Notes under the pieces: model-generated
What the model was told of the DNA's origin: nothing
The model's database searches: none
Seen by the model: the letters and a program-made list of their open reading frames with translations, nothing else
Shown: positions 1 through 6,847 of the stretch, piece by piece
Numbering within the stretch: position 1 is the first letter of the stretch
Layout: every line of letters begins with the position of its first letter
Position numbers and translations under genes: made by a program
Source of the DNA: JBBQTU01 sp038213005
GTDB taxonomy: Bacteria; Planctomycetota; Phycisphaerae; Tepidisphaerales; Tepidisphaeraceae
DNA length: 10,215 bases
Direction: 5' to 3'
NCBI GenBank assembly: GCA_038213005.1
Contig: JBBQTU010000158.1
Span: 1-10,215, forward strand

Positions 1-562
1 GGCGAGGGGCGCGCGCGAGCAGGTCGGCCAGGGGGGATAATTCCGGAGCAACCATCTCAAGGAGATTGCCGATTGCCGATTGCCGATTGCCAATTGCCGC
101 CTCCGGATCCTGCTGCCCTCTGTGCCGCAGTTTACCCGCCGCAGCGGGTGCCTTTGTGCCGTCGTGCCTGGGGTCCTCGTCCACTCTCTGATAGATGCCC
201 GCGAAGACCAACCCTCGACGGGCGTCGAGGATGGGCATGATATAGCGGGCGTCTGCGGGGGCATTGGCGGCAATGACCTGAAGCGAGGGGACGGCCATGA
301 GTCTGGCACCGGTGGCGTAGCAGAGGGTCTTGGCGAGCGTCACACCGATGCGCAGGCCGGTGAATGAACCCGGGCCGATGGAGACCGCGACCCTGCCGAT
401 GTCCTGCGGCGTCAGGCGATGCTTTTGGCATAACTGATCGATCAGAGGGAGCAGGCGCGCGGCATTCTGCAGACCATGGGCGAAGGATTCGTGGGCGACC
501 AGACGATCGTCCTCAAACAGCGCCACAGAGCCGACGCGGGCAGAGGTTTCCAGTGCGAGCAT
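1..562 (-). CDS. tsaB: tRNA threonylcarbamoyladenosine biosynthesis protein TsaB (C-terminus beyond window)
   Basis: TsaB is the ASKHA-fold partner of TsaD in the complex that transfers threonylcarbamoyl to A37 of ANN-decoding tRNAs. The protein begins MLALETSARVGSVALFEDD, the family's first beta-hairpin. It continues with the hallmark SIGPGSFTGLRIGV (about residues 61-74), then AKTLCYATG, VPSLQVIAA and PILDARRGLVFAGIY (110-124). Residues about 131-166 are an odd insertion made of short tandem DNA repeats. Normal-looking sequence (LLEMVAPELSPLADLLARAPR) resumes up to the window edge after 187 codons. I chose the ATG at 562 because the family starts right before L-A-L-E/D-T-S. An in-frame GTG (571) and ATG (637) lie upstream, but the stretch from 637 looks like a leftover antitoxin. 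No clear ribosome binding site precedes any of them. Identification is firm; the start is less so. Confidence 0.9.
   Translation of the reverse strand, partial: MLALETSARVGSVALFEDDRLVAHESFAHGLQNAARLLPLIDQLCQKHRLTPQDIGRVAVSIGPGSFTGLRIGVTLAKTLCYATGARLMAVPSLQVIAANAPADARYIMPILDARRGLVFAGIYQRVDEDPRHDGTKAPAAAGKLRHRGQQDPEAAIGNRQSAIGNLLEMVAPELSPLADLLARAPR
64..98. repeat. Heptamer tandem array inside tsaB
   Basis: Five tandem 7-bp units: four of GATTGCC and one AATTGCC. On the tsaB coding strand they read GGCAATC and encode AIGNRQSAIGN in frame. The unit has no stop codon in any frame on either strand, so it can sit in a gene without ending it. A rotated unit (TTGCCGA) recurs once in the array at 3235-3290. 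Confidence 0.9.
126..171. repeat. Octamer repeats and shared 17-mer inside tsaB
   Basis: Positions 126-142 (CGCAGTTTACCCGCCGC) are identical to 6624-6640 in the intergenic repeat downstream. Next to it, 148-171 is three 8-bp units GTGCCTTT, GTGCCGTC and GTGCCTGG, the same GTGCCTNN pattern found at 9201-9224. Within tsaB this stretch encodes part of a loop insertion (about residues 131-146) and keeps the frame. Confidence 0.75.
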
Positions 563-565
563 GCG

Positions 566-703
566 GATCACGCTGGGTATGATAGCGAGAATTGGCGCAT
601 CCTCGAGGGCTTCCTGCACACGGGCAAATTCGCTCATCGTCAAGACGGCACTCTCGGTCACCGTTCTTGCTCAGATATTCGGGTTTCAGTTTCAGTATGG
701 CAT
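566..703 (-). pseudogene. Remnant of a Phd/RelB-like antitoxin gene
   Basis: Reading leftward from an AGGAG motif (706-710) and an ATG at 703, a frame just downstream encodes ILKLKPEYLSKNG. After a further frame change the sequence gives ESAVLTMSEFARVQEALEDAPI. Joined, this resembles the small antitoxins partnered with RelE/ParE toxins, whose pattern is a beta-strand LKPQY(I/L), then NG, then AV(V/L)L(T/S)xEEFxxxxExLED. At least two frame breaks (just after the ATG and after the NG) and loss of the usual C-terminal tail show it is not functional. The second frame runs straight into tsaB. Recognition is by motif pattern only, because the fragment is short. Confidence 0.5.
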
Positions 704-710
704 TTCTCCT

Positions 711-930
711 CTAATCGTATGCCCCAGAACGATGACTGACCTGTTGAATGACCACGCTGGCTCCGTCCACGTCGAACAACACTCGCCCCTCTCCAACCCG
801 CAGACGGTATTCCGGCGTGAAATCTGTCAGCCGCTTGACGTCGCCATTTTCACGTCGGCAGTAAACGATGGCGAAGGATTGCCCTCGGCTTTGGCTATTT
901 CGTTCGTGTTGGGCCAGGCCCTCCGCGCGT
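711..930 (-). pseudogene. Truncated RelE/ParE-family toxin
   Basis: The C-terminal half of a RelE/ParE-type toxin is clear: DVKRL (about 828-842), then EYRLRVGEGRVLFDVDGASVVIQQVSHRSGAYD, ending at the TAG of 711-713. The family pattern is YRLRVGDYRVxFxxD...V..I.HR...Y. These are mRNA interferases or gyrase poisons that dock on a small antitoxin. The usual roughly 45-residue N-terminal helical half is not readable. The frame upstream gives only a weak match (IRAEGLAQHER), and a second frame (NEIAKAEGNPSPSFTADVK) also looks partly toxin-like, suggesting an indel near 845-900. There is no convincing start codon. An antitoxin remnant follows two to three bases after an AGGAG motif, giving a toxin-first order. 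Confidence 0.55.
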
Positions 931-935
931 ATACT
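909..935 (+). promoter_or_regulatory. Possible promoter of the kinase cluster
   Basis: TTGGGC (909-914) and TATACT (930-935) are separated by 15 bp. The -10 matches the sigma70 consensus at five of six positions. The -35 is poor and the spacing short. Transcription would begin near 942, leaving only about 10 bases before the ATG at 952 but 22 before the ATG at 964, which favours the second start. This is a weak call based only on hexamer matching. Confidence 0.3.
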
Positions 936-951
936 GCTGTGAGCGCTTCCT

Positions 952-2772
952 ATGGAACTGAAGATGAAAATCCGGCCCAACTTAGCGTTGTACCATCTCG
1001 CCTTCCACAAGCAGATGCTCGCAGGGTTTGCATTGGCGCTGCTGGCCTTGGTCGCCGTCGCCGTCATTTCCTACCGAAGCACCACGGGATTGATCGACAC
1101 CGCACACGAGGTGAGCCGCACGCACGAGGTGGTCAATAGTCTCGGACACCTCCGAAGCGACGTAATAGATATCGAGACCGGTGTGCGGGGCTATGCCATC
1201 ACGGGAAACGAGAAATTCCTTGATTGGTATCAGCAGTTACTTCCGCAGGTGCCCGAACACTTCAAATCATTGCGTAACATGATCGTCGTTCCCCAGCAAC
1301 AACGCCGGCTGGATGAGTTGGAGCCTCTCGTCTCGCGGAAACTCGCCTGGATGAAAGGCCTCATCCTCATCCGCAAGGAGCAGGGCCTCGAAGTCGCAGT
1401 ACGCGAGATGCAATCGCTCGAAGGCAAAGAACTGATGGACGAGGTTCGCGTCGTGATCGGGACGATGAATAACGAGGAAGAGACGTTGCTGAAGCAACGA
1501 GAGGAGAAGACCAGGTCCAGGTCACGCTTTGCCATAGGGCTAGGCGTGACTTTGAACTTAGTCATCTTCGCGCTTCTCACTTGGGTCTGCTTCGGCACCC
1601 AGCGGCAGTTCGCCGCGCGCAAGTTGGCGGAGGCCGCGCTAAAGGCGAAAGTAGAAGATTTGGCCCGCCTAGCCACGGTGGTTCTCGACTCGAACGACGC
1701 GGTCATCATGCATGATTTCGACGGCAAGATCATGGCCTGGAACCGGGGCGCGAAAGAAATGTACGGCTACACCGAAGCCGAAGCGCTGAGCAAGAACGTC
1801 CGGGATATCGTGGCGGAGGCCGATCGTGAAGCGGCGCTCGCCCTGATCCAGAAGATTAAGCAAGGGGAGGTGGTCAAATCCTTTGAACTCAGGCGCACCA
1901 CCAAGGACGGCCGGATTCTGGATGTCTGGCTGACCACCACGCTGCTGACGGATGAAACCGGGAAGCCGGTGGCGATCGCCACGACCGAACGCGACATCAC
2001 CGCGCGCAAGAAAGCGGAGGAAGAGGTCCGCCAACTCAACGCCGGATTGGAACAGCGCGTCCTCAACCGCACGGTTGAGTTGCAGGCTGCCAACAAGGAG
2101 TTGGAGGCGTTCAGTTACTCTGTCTCGCACGACCTGCGGGCTCCGTTGCGGGCGATCGACGGCTTCAGCCAGGCGTTGATGGAAGACTGCGCGGACAAAC
2201 TGGACGAGGAGGGTCAAGGCTATTTGCAGCGGGTGCGCGCCGGCACACAACGGATGGGGCAACTCATAGACGATCTGCTGAGACTCTCGCAGGTCACCCG
2301 CGGCGAACTGCAGCGCGATCAGGTGAACCTGACCGCCATGGCGAAAGTCAGCGTCCAGAGACTACAACAGTCCGAACCGCAACGGCAGGTGGAATGTATC
2401 ATCGCACCCGACTTGACGGCCCATGCCGATGGGCGACTCGTGCAGGTGATCCTCGACAACCTGCTCGGCAACGCGTGGAAGTTCACCGCGAAGCACCCCA
2501 GTGCCCGGATCGAAGTCGGCATGTCCCAAAAGGACGGTCAGCGAGCCTTTTTCGTACGCGACGATGGCGCTGGATTTGAGATGGCCCATGCCGGCAAGTT
2601 GTTTGGCGCGTTTCAACGATTGCATAACCAGACGGAATTCCAGGGTACGGGCATTGGTTTGGCTATGGTGCAACGGATCGCCCGCCGTTTCGGCGGCGAT
2701 GTGTGGGCGGAAAGCGCGGTGGAACAAGGCACGACCATTTACTTCACACTGAAAACCAAGGGACAGCCATGA
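952..2772 (+). CDS. Membrane CHASE3-PAS sensor histidine kinase
   Basis: A 606-residue sensor kinase. In order: a transmembrane helix (about 22-41); an all-helical CHASE3-like periplasmic domain (about 44-190, with the typical DIETGVRGYAITG at 73-85); a second membrane helix (about 193-214); a PAS/PAC domain (about 236-352, NRGAKEMYGYTEAEAL and ATTERDITARK); a short coiled coil; HisKA with phospho-acceptor His393 in SHDLRAP; and HATPase with the N box LDNLLGNAWKFT (501-512), G1 DDGAGF (537-542) and G2 GTGIGL (565-570). All catalytic motifs are intact. The stop overlaps the next start as ATGA, so kinase and regulator are translationally coupled. The signal is unknown. The ATG at 964, preceded by GGAACTGAAG, is a plausible alternative start. 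The HisKA/HATPase type and the paired regulator resemble Cph1/Rcp1 systems, but there is no phytochrome GAF domain. Confidence 0.92.
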   Translation: MELKMKIRPNLALYHLAFHKQMLAGFALALLALVAVAVISYRSTTGLIDTAHEVSRTHEVVNSLGHLRSDVIDIETGVRGYAITGNEKFLDWYQQLLPQVPEHFKSLRNMIVVPQQQRRLDELEPLVSRKLAWMKGLILIRKEQGLEVAVREMQSLEGKELMDEVRVVIGTMNNEEETLLKQREEKTRSRSRFAIGLGVTLNLVIFALLTWVCFGTQRQFAARKLAEAALKAKVEDLARLATVVLDSNDAVIMHDFDGKIMAWNRGAKEMYGYTEAEALSKNVRDIVAEADREAALALIQKIKQGEVVKSFELRRTTKDGRILDVWLTTTLLTDETGKPVAIATTERDITARKKAEEEVRQLNAGLEQRVLNRTVELQAANKELEAFSYSVSHDLRAPLRAIDGFSQALMEDCADKLDEEGQGYLQRVRAGTQRMGQLIDDLLRLSQVTRGELQRDQVNLTAMAKVSVQRLQQSEPQRQVECIIAPDLTAHADGRLVQVILDNLLGNAWKFTAKHPSARIEVGMSQKDGQRAFFVRDDGAGFEMAHAGKLFGAFQRLHNQTEFQGTGIGLAMVQRIARRFGGDVWAESAVEQGTTIYFTLKTKGQP

Positions 2773-3200
2773 ACCAGAGCACGACCAAAGATGGAGGCAT
2801 ACTGTTGGTGGAAGACAACCCGGACGACGTGGCGATGACGCTGCGGGCGCTGAAGAAAAACAACATCAACAACCCGGTGGTGGTGGCCCGCGATGGCTTG
2901 GAGGCGTTGGATTATCTGGCCGGCACCGGATCCTTTGCCGGTCGCGGTCAAACGCCGGCGCCGCTGGTGATTCTGCTAGACCTGAAGTTGCCGAAACTGG
3001 ACGGACTGGGTGTCTTGCGCCGCATCCGCGAGGACAGTCGCACGAGCCTGTTTCCGGTGGTCATGCTCACCTCGTCAAAGGAAGAGCAAGACCTGATCGC
3101 CAGTTACCGCCTGGGGCCAACAGCTACATCCGCAAACCGGTGGACTTCACCCAGTTTACTGAGGCGGTGCGCCAACTGGGGCTTTACTGGCTCCTGCTGA
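2769..3200 (+). CDS. Rcp1-like single-domain response regulator, frameshifted near its C-terminus
   Basis: A stand-alone receiver domain of the Rcp1 type, expected to take phosphate from the kinase encoded just upstream. Visible features are ILLVEDNPDD with the acidic pair E15/D16, phospho-acceptor Asp71 in ILLDLKLPKLDG, and the switch residues T101/S102 in VVMLTSSKEE. It starts at the ATG overlapping the kinase stop. After RLG (residue 116, base 3116) the frame is wrong: the in-frame product ends in an unrelated tail closing at 3200. One base further along, the expected ANSYIRKPVDFTQFTEAVRQLGLYWLLLNEPP is readable to a stop at 3227-3229. The tail as written lacks the conserved Lys-Pro pair of receiver domains. 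There is no output domain. The cause is either a sequencing error, a real mutation, or -1 slippage on GGGG. Confidence 0.85.
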   Translation: MNQSTTKDGGILLVEDNPDDVAMTLRALKKNNINNPVVVARDGLEALDYLAGTGSFAGRGQTPAPLVILLDLKLPKLDGLGVLRRIREDSRTSLFPVVMLTSSKEEQDLIASYRLGPTATSANRWTSPSLLRRCANWGFTGSC

Positions 3201-3229
3201 ACGAACCGCCGCCGACGGTGGGGAGGTGA
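3113..3229 (+). other. Frameshift point and out-of-frame end of the response regulator
   Basis: At 3113-3116 the gene has four G residues where five would give the receiver reading CTG GGG GCC AAC. In the shifted frame the sequence encodes ANSYIRKPVDF, with the conserved lysine at restored residue 123, then a helix and LLNEPPPTVGR, stopping at TGA 3227-3229. The intact coding quality of the shifted part suggests the break is very recent or an artefact. Confidence 0.85.
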
Positions 3230-3234
3230 CAAAG

Positions 3235-3290
3235 TGACTGATTGCCGATGACTGATGACCGATGACCGATGACTGGTCACCGATGACTGA
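3235..3290. repeat. Heptamer tandem array between response regulator and hybrid kinase
   Basis: Eight consecutive 7-bp units: TGACTGA, TTGCCGA, TGACTGA, TGACCGA, TGACCGA, TGACTGG, TCACCGA, TGACTGA. Read on the plus strand, the units contain TGA in all three phases, so the array stops translation in every frame; the minus strand is open. It begins six bases after the restored stop of the regulator and ends 18 bases before the hybrid kinase start. The TTGCCGA unit is the unit of the array in tsaB. Confidence 0.9.
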
Positions 3291-3308
3291 CACAAGCGGA
3301 GTTGTACA

Positions 3309-5261
3309 ATGAGCGACAGGAAGACAGATGGAGCAACCCCCGCGAAGGCATTGCGCGTTCTGCTCGTCGAGGATTCCGCCGATGACGCGGCGTTGGTGGA
3401 GCGCGAACTGCACAAGGGCGGCTACGGCGTGAAATCCCAACGGGTCGAGACCGCCGAGACGATGCGCGCCGCGCTCGAAGGCCAGACGTGGGATGTCATC
3501 ATCTCCGATTACAAGTTGCCGCACTTCAGCGGGCCGGAAGCGTTAGAAGTGCTGCGCGCCAGCGGCCTCGACCTGCCCTTCATCCTTGTCTCCGGCACGA
3601 TCGGCGAGGAAGCGGCCGTCGTCGTCATGAAGGCCGGCGCCCACGATTACCTGATGAAAGGCAAACTGACGCGCCTGGCGGCGGTGGTGAAACGCGAGTT
3701 GTGCGATGCCGAAACGCGGCGGGAATTCAAGCGGGCGGAGGAGGCGCTACGGGAGAGTGAACAGCGGTTCCGGAGCCTGTATGACTCGATGAGCGAGGGG
3801 GTGGCCCTGCATGAACTGCTTTACGACCCGGCGGGCAAGGCCATCGATTACAGGATGCTCGCCGTCAACCCGGCCTATGAGACGATTACTGGCTTGATGG
3901 CGGATCAGGTGCTGGGGCGCGAAGCCACTGTTGCGTACGGCACAGCCGAGGCGCCCTATCTTGATCGGTATGCCAGGGTCGTCGCCAGTGGGAAGCCTGC
4001 AGCGTTCGAGACCCGATTCGATGCCTTGGGGAAGGATTTCCGTATTTCTGCATTTTCACCTGCCAAAGACCAGTTTGCCACGGTGTTTGAAGACATCAGC
4101 GAGCGGAAGCGCGCTGAGGCGGTCCTCGCCGCCGCCAAGACGGTCGCTGAAGAAGCCAACCAGGCCAAGGACCGGCTGCTGGCGACGGTGAGCCACGAGC
4201 TGCGAACGCCTCTGACGCCGCTGCTCATGCGGTTGTCGATGTTGGAAGAGGACTCAGACGTGCCCGCGTCTTTGCAGAAATCGATCACGATGATGCGCCA
4301 GAGCGTCGAAATTGAAGGCCGTCTGATCGATGGGCTGCTGGACCTGACCCGCATGACCCGCGGAAAGCTAAACCTGAAGCCGGAGGTGGTGGACGCCTAC
4401 GAACTGCTGGAACGCGCCCTGGCGATCTCGGTGGAAGACAGCGAGGCGATCGCCCCGGTGATCCGCCGCGACCTGAAAGCCTCGCAACACAGGGTCCGGG
4501 TGGACCCTATGCGGCTGCAGCAGGTGTGCTGGAATGTCATCAAGAACGCCGTGCAATATACGCCGGCCGGCGGCACGCTGACCATCGAGTCGCGCAATAC
4601 CGCCAATGGGATGCTGGAACTGCAGTTCATCGATACCGGAATTGGCATCACGCCCGAGTTTCTGCCGCGAGTTTTTGATGCCTTCGAAAGAGGACCCACC
4701 ATGGGCAAGGTCCGCCCCAGCGGCCTGGGGCTGGGCATGGCTATCGCCAAGTCGCTGATGGAGCATCTCGGCGGGTCCATTCACGCCTCCAGCGAGGGGC
4801 TGGGGAAGGGATCGACCTTCACCGTGCGCCTTCCACTGGCTGAGGCGGCAGAAGAGAACAGTCCAGCGGCCCCGGCCGCGCCAACGCCTGATTCGGCGGC
4901 TCGGCCGCTGCGCATCCTGCTGGTCGAGGATGATGCCGCAACCCGCGACACCATCGCCGAGGTGCTCCGGGCCATAGGCCATGACGTGAACACCGCAGCG
5001 ACGGTGAAAGAGGCGATCGCGGCCGCTGAATCAGCGGCGTTCGACCTGCTGGTGAGCGATATCGGCCTGCCCGATGGTAGCGGTCTGGATGTGATGCGGT
5101 GGTTCAGCAAGCACCGCCCGATCCCGGGCATTGCCGTCAGCGGGTATGGCACCGAAGAGGATATGCAGCGCAGCCTGGAGGCGGGGTTCTTCACTCACAT
5201 CACCAAGCCTGTCCCGGTGAGCACGCTGCGCTGGGCGATTCAGGAGGCGACGGGTTCCTGA
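3309..5261 (+). CDS. Hybrid histidine kinase REC-PAS-HisKA-HATPase-REC
   Basis: A 650-residue soluble hybrid kinase with no membrane segment. Domains: an N-terminal receiver (about 15-135; acidic E21/D22, phospho-Asp67 in IISDYKLP, conserved Lys117 in YLMKGKL); a PAS domain (about 147-268, ending DISERKRAE); a coiled linker; HisKA with His296 in VSHELRTPLTPLL; HATPase with N box WNVIKNAVQYTP (408-419), G1 DTGIGI (442-447) and G2 GLGLG (472-476); an Ala/Pro-rich linker (about 511-533); and a C-terminal receiver (534-648; E540/D541, D584 in LVSDIGLP, Lys633 in ITKP). All phosphotransfer residues are present. GCGGAG seven bases before the ATG is a good ribosome binding site. Its N-terminal receiver could accept phosphate from the upstream kinase, with the last receiver passing it on. 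That routing is inferred from gene order only. No terminator is obvious after the stop. Confidence 0.92.
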   Translation: MSDRKTDGATPAKALRVLLVEDSADDAALVERELHKGGYGVKSQRVETAETMRAALEGQTWDVIISDYKLPHFSGPEALEVLRASGLDLPFILVSGTIGEEAAVVVMKAGAHDYLMKGKLTRLAAVVKRELCDAETRREFKRAEEALRESEQRFRSLYDSMSEGVALHELLYDPAGKAIDYRMLAVNPAYETITGLMADQVLGREATVAYGTAEAPYLDRYARVVASGKPAAFETRFDALGKDFRISAFSPAKDQFATVFEDISERKRAEAVLAAAKTVAEEANQAKDRLLATVSHELRTPLTPLLMRLSMLEEDSDVPASLQKSITMMRQSVEIEGRLIDGLLDLTRMTRGKLNLKPEVVDAYELLERALAISVEDSEAIAPVIRRDLKASQHRVRVDPMRLQQVCWNVIKNAVQYTPAGGTLTIESRNTANGMLELQFIDTGIGITPEFLPRVFDAFERGPTMGKVRPSGLGLGMAIAKSLMEHLGGSIHASSEGLGKGSTFTVRLPLAEAAEENSPAAPAAPTPDSAARPLRILLVEDDAATRDTIAEVLRAIGHDVNTAATVKEAIAAAESAAFDLLVSDIGLPDGSGLDVMRWFSKHRPIPGIAVSGYGTEEDMQRSLEAGFFTHITKPVPVSTLRWAIQEATGS

Positions 5262-5372
5262 GCCGAGGCCGCCACACCGACCCAGCCAATCCGCCCCCCC
5301 CGCGCCGCCCACTCGCAGAGCACCCCCTTCTGCTCGGCCGCCCCATGCGCCCCAACCCACTCACTTGACAGT

Positions 5373-5440
5373 CACGGTCCCTCTCTGGCCCCGGCGTTGA
5401 GGCCCCGGCCCTACCCCCGTAGCGTTGTACATGCTCTGTT
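5373..5440. repeat. Dispersed intergenic repeat, partial copy C
   Basis: Shares CACGGTCCCTC (from 5373) and GGCGTTGAGGCCCC (5393-5406) with the copy at 6477-6509. It also shares GGCCCCGGCC (5401-5410) and CTACCCCCGTAG (5411-5422) with the copy at 9082-9108. It fades out where the NEW3-type coding fragment begins (about 5445-5460). The rest of the 5262-5460 gap is C-rich with no gene visible. Confidence 0.75.
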
Positions 5441-5551
5441 GAATTAAGTTCCCCCCAACTATATTATAGCGCTACACTCAATATCACGGCGCCGACCGGC
5501 TGGACCCTCGAGACCTCATCGCTTGCCATCAGCAATCTGGCGCCGGGCGAA

Positions 5552-6460
5552 GTGCGCATTGTCAAGTTCCCGGTGACGGCGGCAACGGTCAACGCCGACA
5601 ACCAATACGGAGTAGGTTGGTCGCTAGCAATAACGGGCAAGTCGACCCCGCAGACCGGCACCCAGATCATCCAGGCCGCCTTTACGCCCAAGAAAACTAT
5701 AACGGTAGACGGTAATCTGTCGGACTGGTCAGGAGTGCCGCAGACGTCGATCGGCAACAACAAGTTCATGACCGCCTGGGACGCCAATTACTTCTATGTC
5801 GCGGCGACCTGCCCCGGTATGGGGAGCGGGTTTCCGGCTTGGTCGAGCTTGGGAAGTACCAACGAGATGGTCACTAGCAAGGACGGCAAGGCAGCCGGGG
5901 TCTGGCTCATGCTCGGGTGCGCGGCCAACAATCCGGACGATGTCCTAAAGGGTCATCCGCTGTATAACAAAGGGTGCAGACTGTGGACCGATTACACCTT
6001 CCTGTTGAATCCTAATTCATCAACACCCGAAGTGCTGCGCTACACCGCGCCGGGCACCAATCTCCAGGAAGCGTATGTGAGCAATCCGGCCCTCACCCCG
6101 CCGCTGGGCGGCATGACCTCGAGTGAGGTGAAATATTCATACTCAGACGGCACGTTCGAGGCGGCCTTTGCCTGGAGCGCGGTGCCTGACCTGAAACTGG
6201 TGGTTGACAAATTGACCGCCGCTAATTCCTCTACCCGGATCAATCTGGCGTGGAAAGTGGAAGGCGCTACGACAAGCGGAGAATGGCAGGACCGGACAGG
6301 CATGCATACGTGGGGCATGTACGGCTGGCCGCCTTACTGGTATCCGTCGGCCATCTGTAATACACCTTGGACATTCATCAACGGCGACGGCAGCGGGCCG
6401 ACACGGATGATCGACGCCCAACCGGTCCCGGCGTCCAGCTCCGCGATCAGCAAACCATGA
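5552..6460 (+). CDS. C-terminal fragment of a secreted NEW3 / CBM9-like protein, 5' truncated
   Basis: The frame is open from 5423, after a TAG, but holds no ATG. The first usable start is the GTG at 5552, which has no good ribosome binding site and would cut a domain in half. Upstream codons still read LYYSATLNITAPTGWTLETSSLAISNLAPGE, typical of the NEW3 beta-sandwich found beside carbohydrate-active modules. After it comes KTITVDGNLSDWSGVP...WDANYFYVAA (from about residue 47 of the GTG product), the opening of CBM9/DOMON-like carbohydrate-binding domains, then an aromatic-rich C-terminus (WGMYGWPPYWYPS). The signal peptide and any catalytic part are missing. It is therefore most likely a remnant of a larger extracellular protein; the exact substrate cannot be told. 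It lies between two copies of the dispersed repeat, which may mark the breakpoints. Confidence 0.6.
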   Translation: MRIVKFPVTAATVNADNQYGVGWSLAITGKSTPQTGTQIIQAAFTPKKTITVDGNLSDWSGVPQTSIGNNKFMTAWDANYFYVAATCPGMGSGFPAWSSLGSTNEMVTSKDGKAAGVWLMLGCAANNPDDVLKGHPLYNKGCRLWTDYTFLLNPNSSTPEVLRYTAPGTNLQEAYVSNPALTPPLGGMTSSEVKYSYSDGTFEAAFAWSAVPDLKLVVDKLTAANSSTRINLAWKVEGATTSGEWQDRTGMHTWGMYGWPPYWYPSAICNTPWTFINGDGSGPTRMIDAQPVPASSSAISKP

Positions 6461-6476
6461 CGTTGGTCAATCGCTT

Positions 6477-6847
6477 CACGGTCCCTCCCGGACTTGGCGT
6501 TGAGGCCCCGTCAGCAACTCTTTGAAAAGTGCCGCCACGCCCCCCTGCCCAGCTCAAAGCCCACGGACAGCAGTCCGTGGGCTTTCCTCCTGTGCGTCAG
6601 GACGCCTCCCGCCCCCTTCGTCGCGCAGTTTACCCGCCGCTGCCTGCCCGCCGTGGCTGGGCGGGTCGCCTCAGTGCCTTCCGCCGAAACTCGATCATCT
6701 TACCCCCCAATCAGCACGTAACTCCTGATCCCACAAGGCCCGGTGCCATCCCCCACCCCCTGCTGCGAAAACCCGCGCCTCTGCCCCCCCCGCCTCCGCG
6801 CCTCTCGCCCTCTCGCCCTCCCGCCCTCGCATTCATCCGCACCTCTC
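6477..6847. repeat. Dispersed intergenic repeat, copy A
   Basis: This gene-free stretch aligns with 9082-9368 in the same order: CTTTGAAAAGT, GTGCGTCAGGACG, GCCCCCTTCGTCGC, a GTGCCTTC unit, CAATCRGC, CCCACAAGGCCC, GCGAAAACCCGCG, and the octamers CTCTCGCC CTCTCGCC CTCCCGCC (6802-6825). Its left part (6477-6509) matches copy C. It contains a hairpin at 6556-6585 that the other copies lack. Open frames across it are proline-rich low-complexity readings without a family match, and I reject them as genes. Confidence 0.8.
6556..6585. terminator. Strong hairpin, probable bidirectional terminator
   Basis: AAAGCCCACGGAC (6556-6568) and GTCCGTGGGCTTT (6573-6585) form a perfect 13-bp stem with an AGCA loop. 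The A-start and T-end give a short T run on either strand, suited to stopping transcription from both directions. It lies about 95 bases after the truncated NEW3/CBM9-like gene. Confidence 0.75.

Noticed and set aside
711..1067. Minus-strand frame of 118 codons taken as an intact toxin gene
   Set aside because: Only the C-terminal half looks like RelE/ParE. The N-terminal part overlaps the kinase start and does not resemble the family, so it is treated as a remnant.
3235..3290. Possible CRISPR array from regular repeats
   Set aside because: The period is 7 bp with no spacers between units and there are no cas genes nearby. It is a simple tandem repeat.
5365..5370. TTGACA as a promoter for the NEW3/CBM9-like fragment
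   Set aside because: No -10 lies at a suitable distance, and the frame that follows has no proper start.
5373..6509. Integron cassette with attC sites flanking the NEW3/CBM9-like fragment
   Set aside because: The flanking sequences are direct repeats without the paired RYYYAAC/GTTRRRY core sites or an imperfect palindrome, and no integrase is present.
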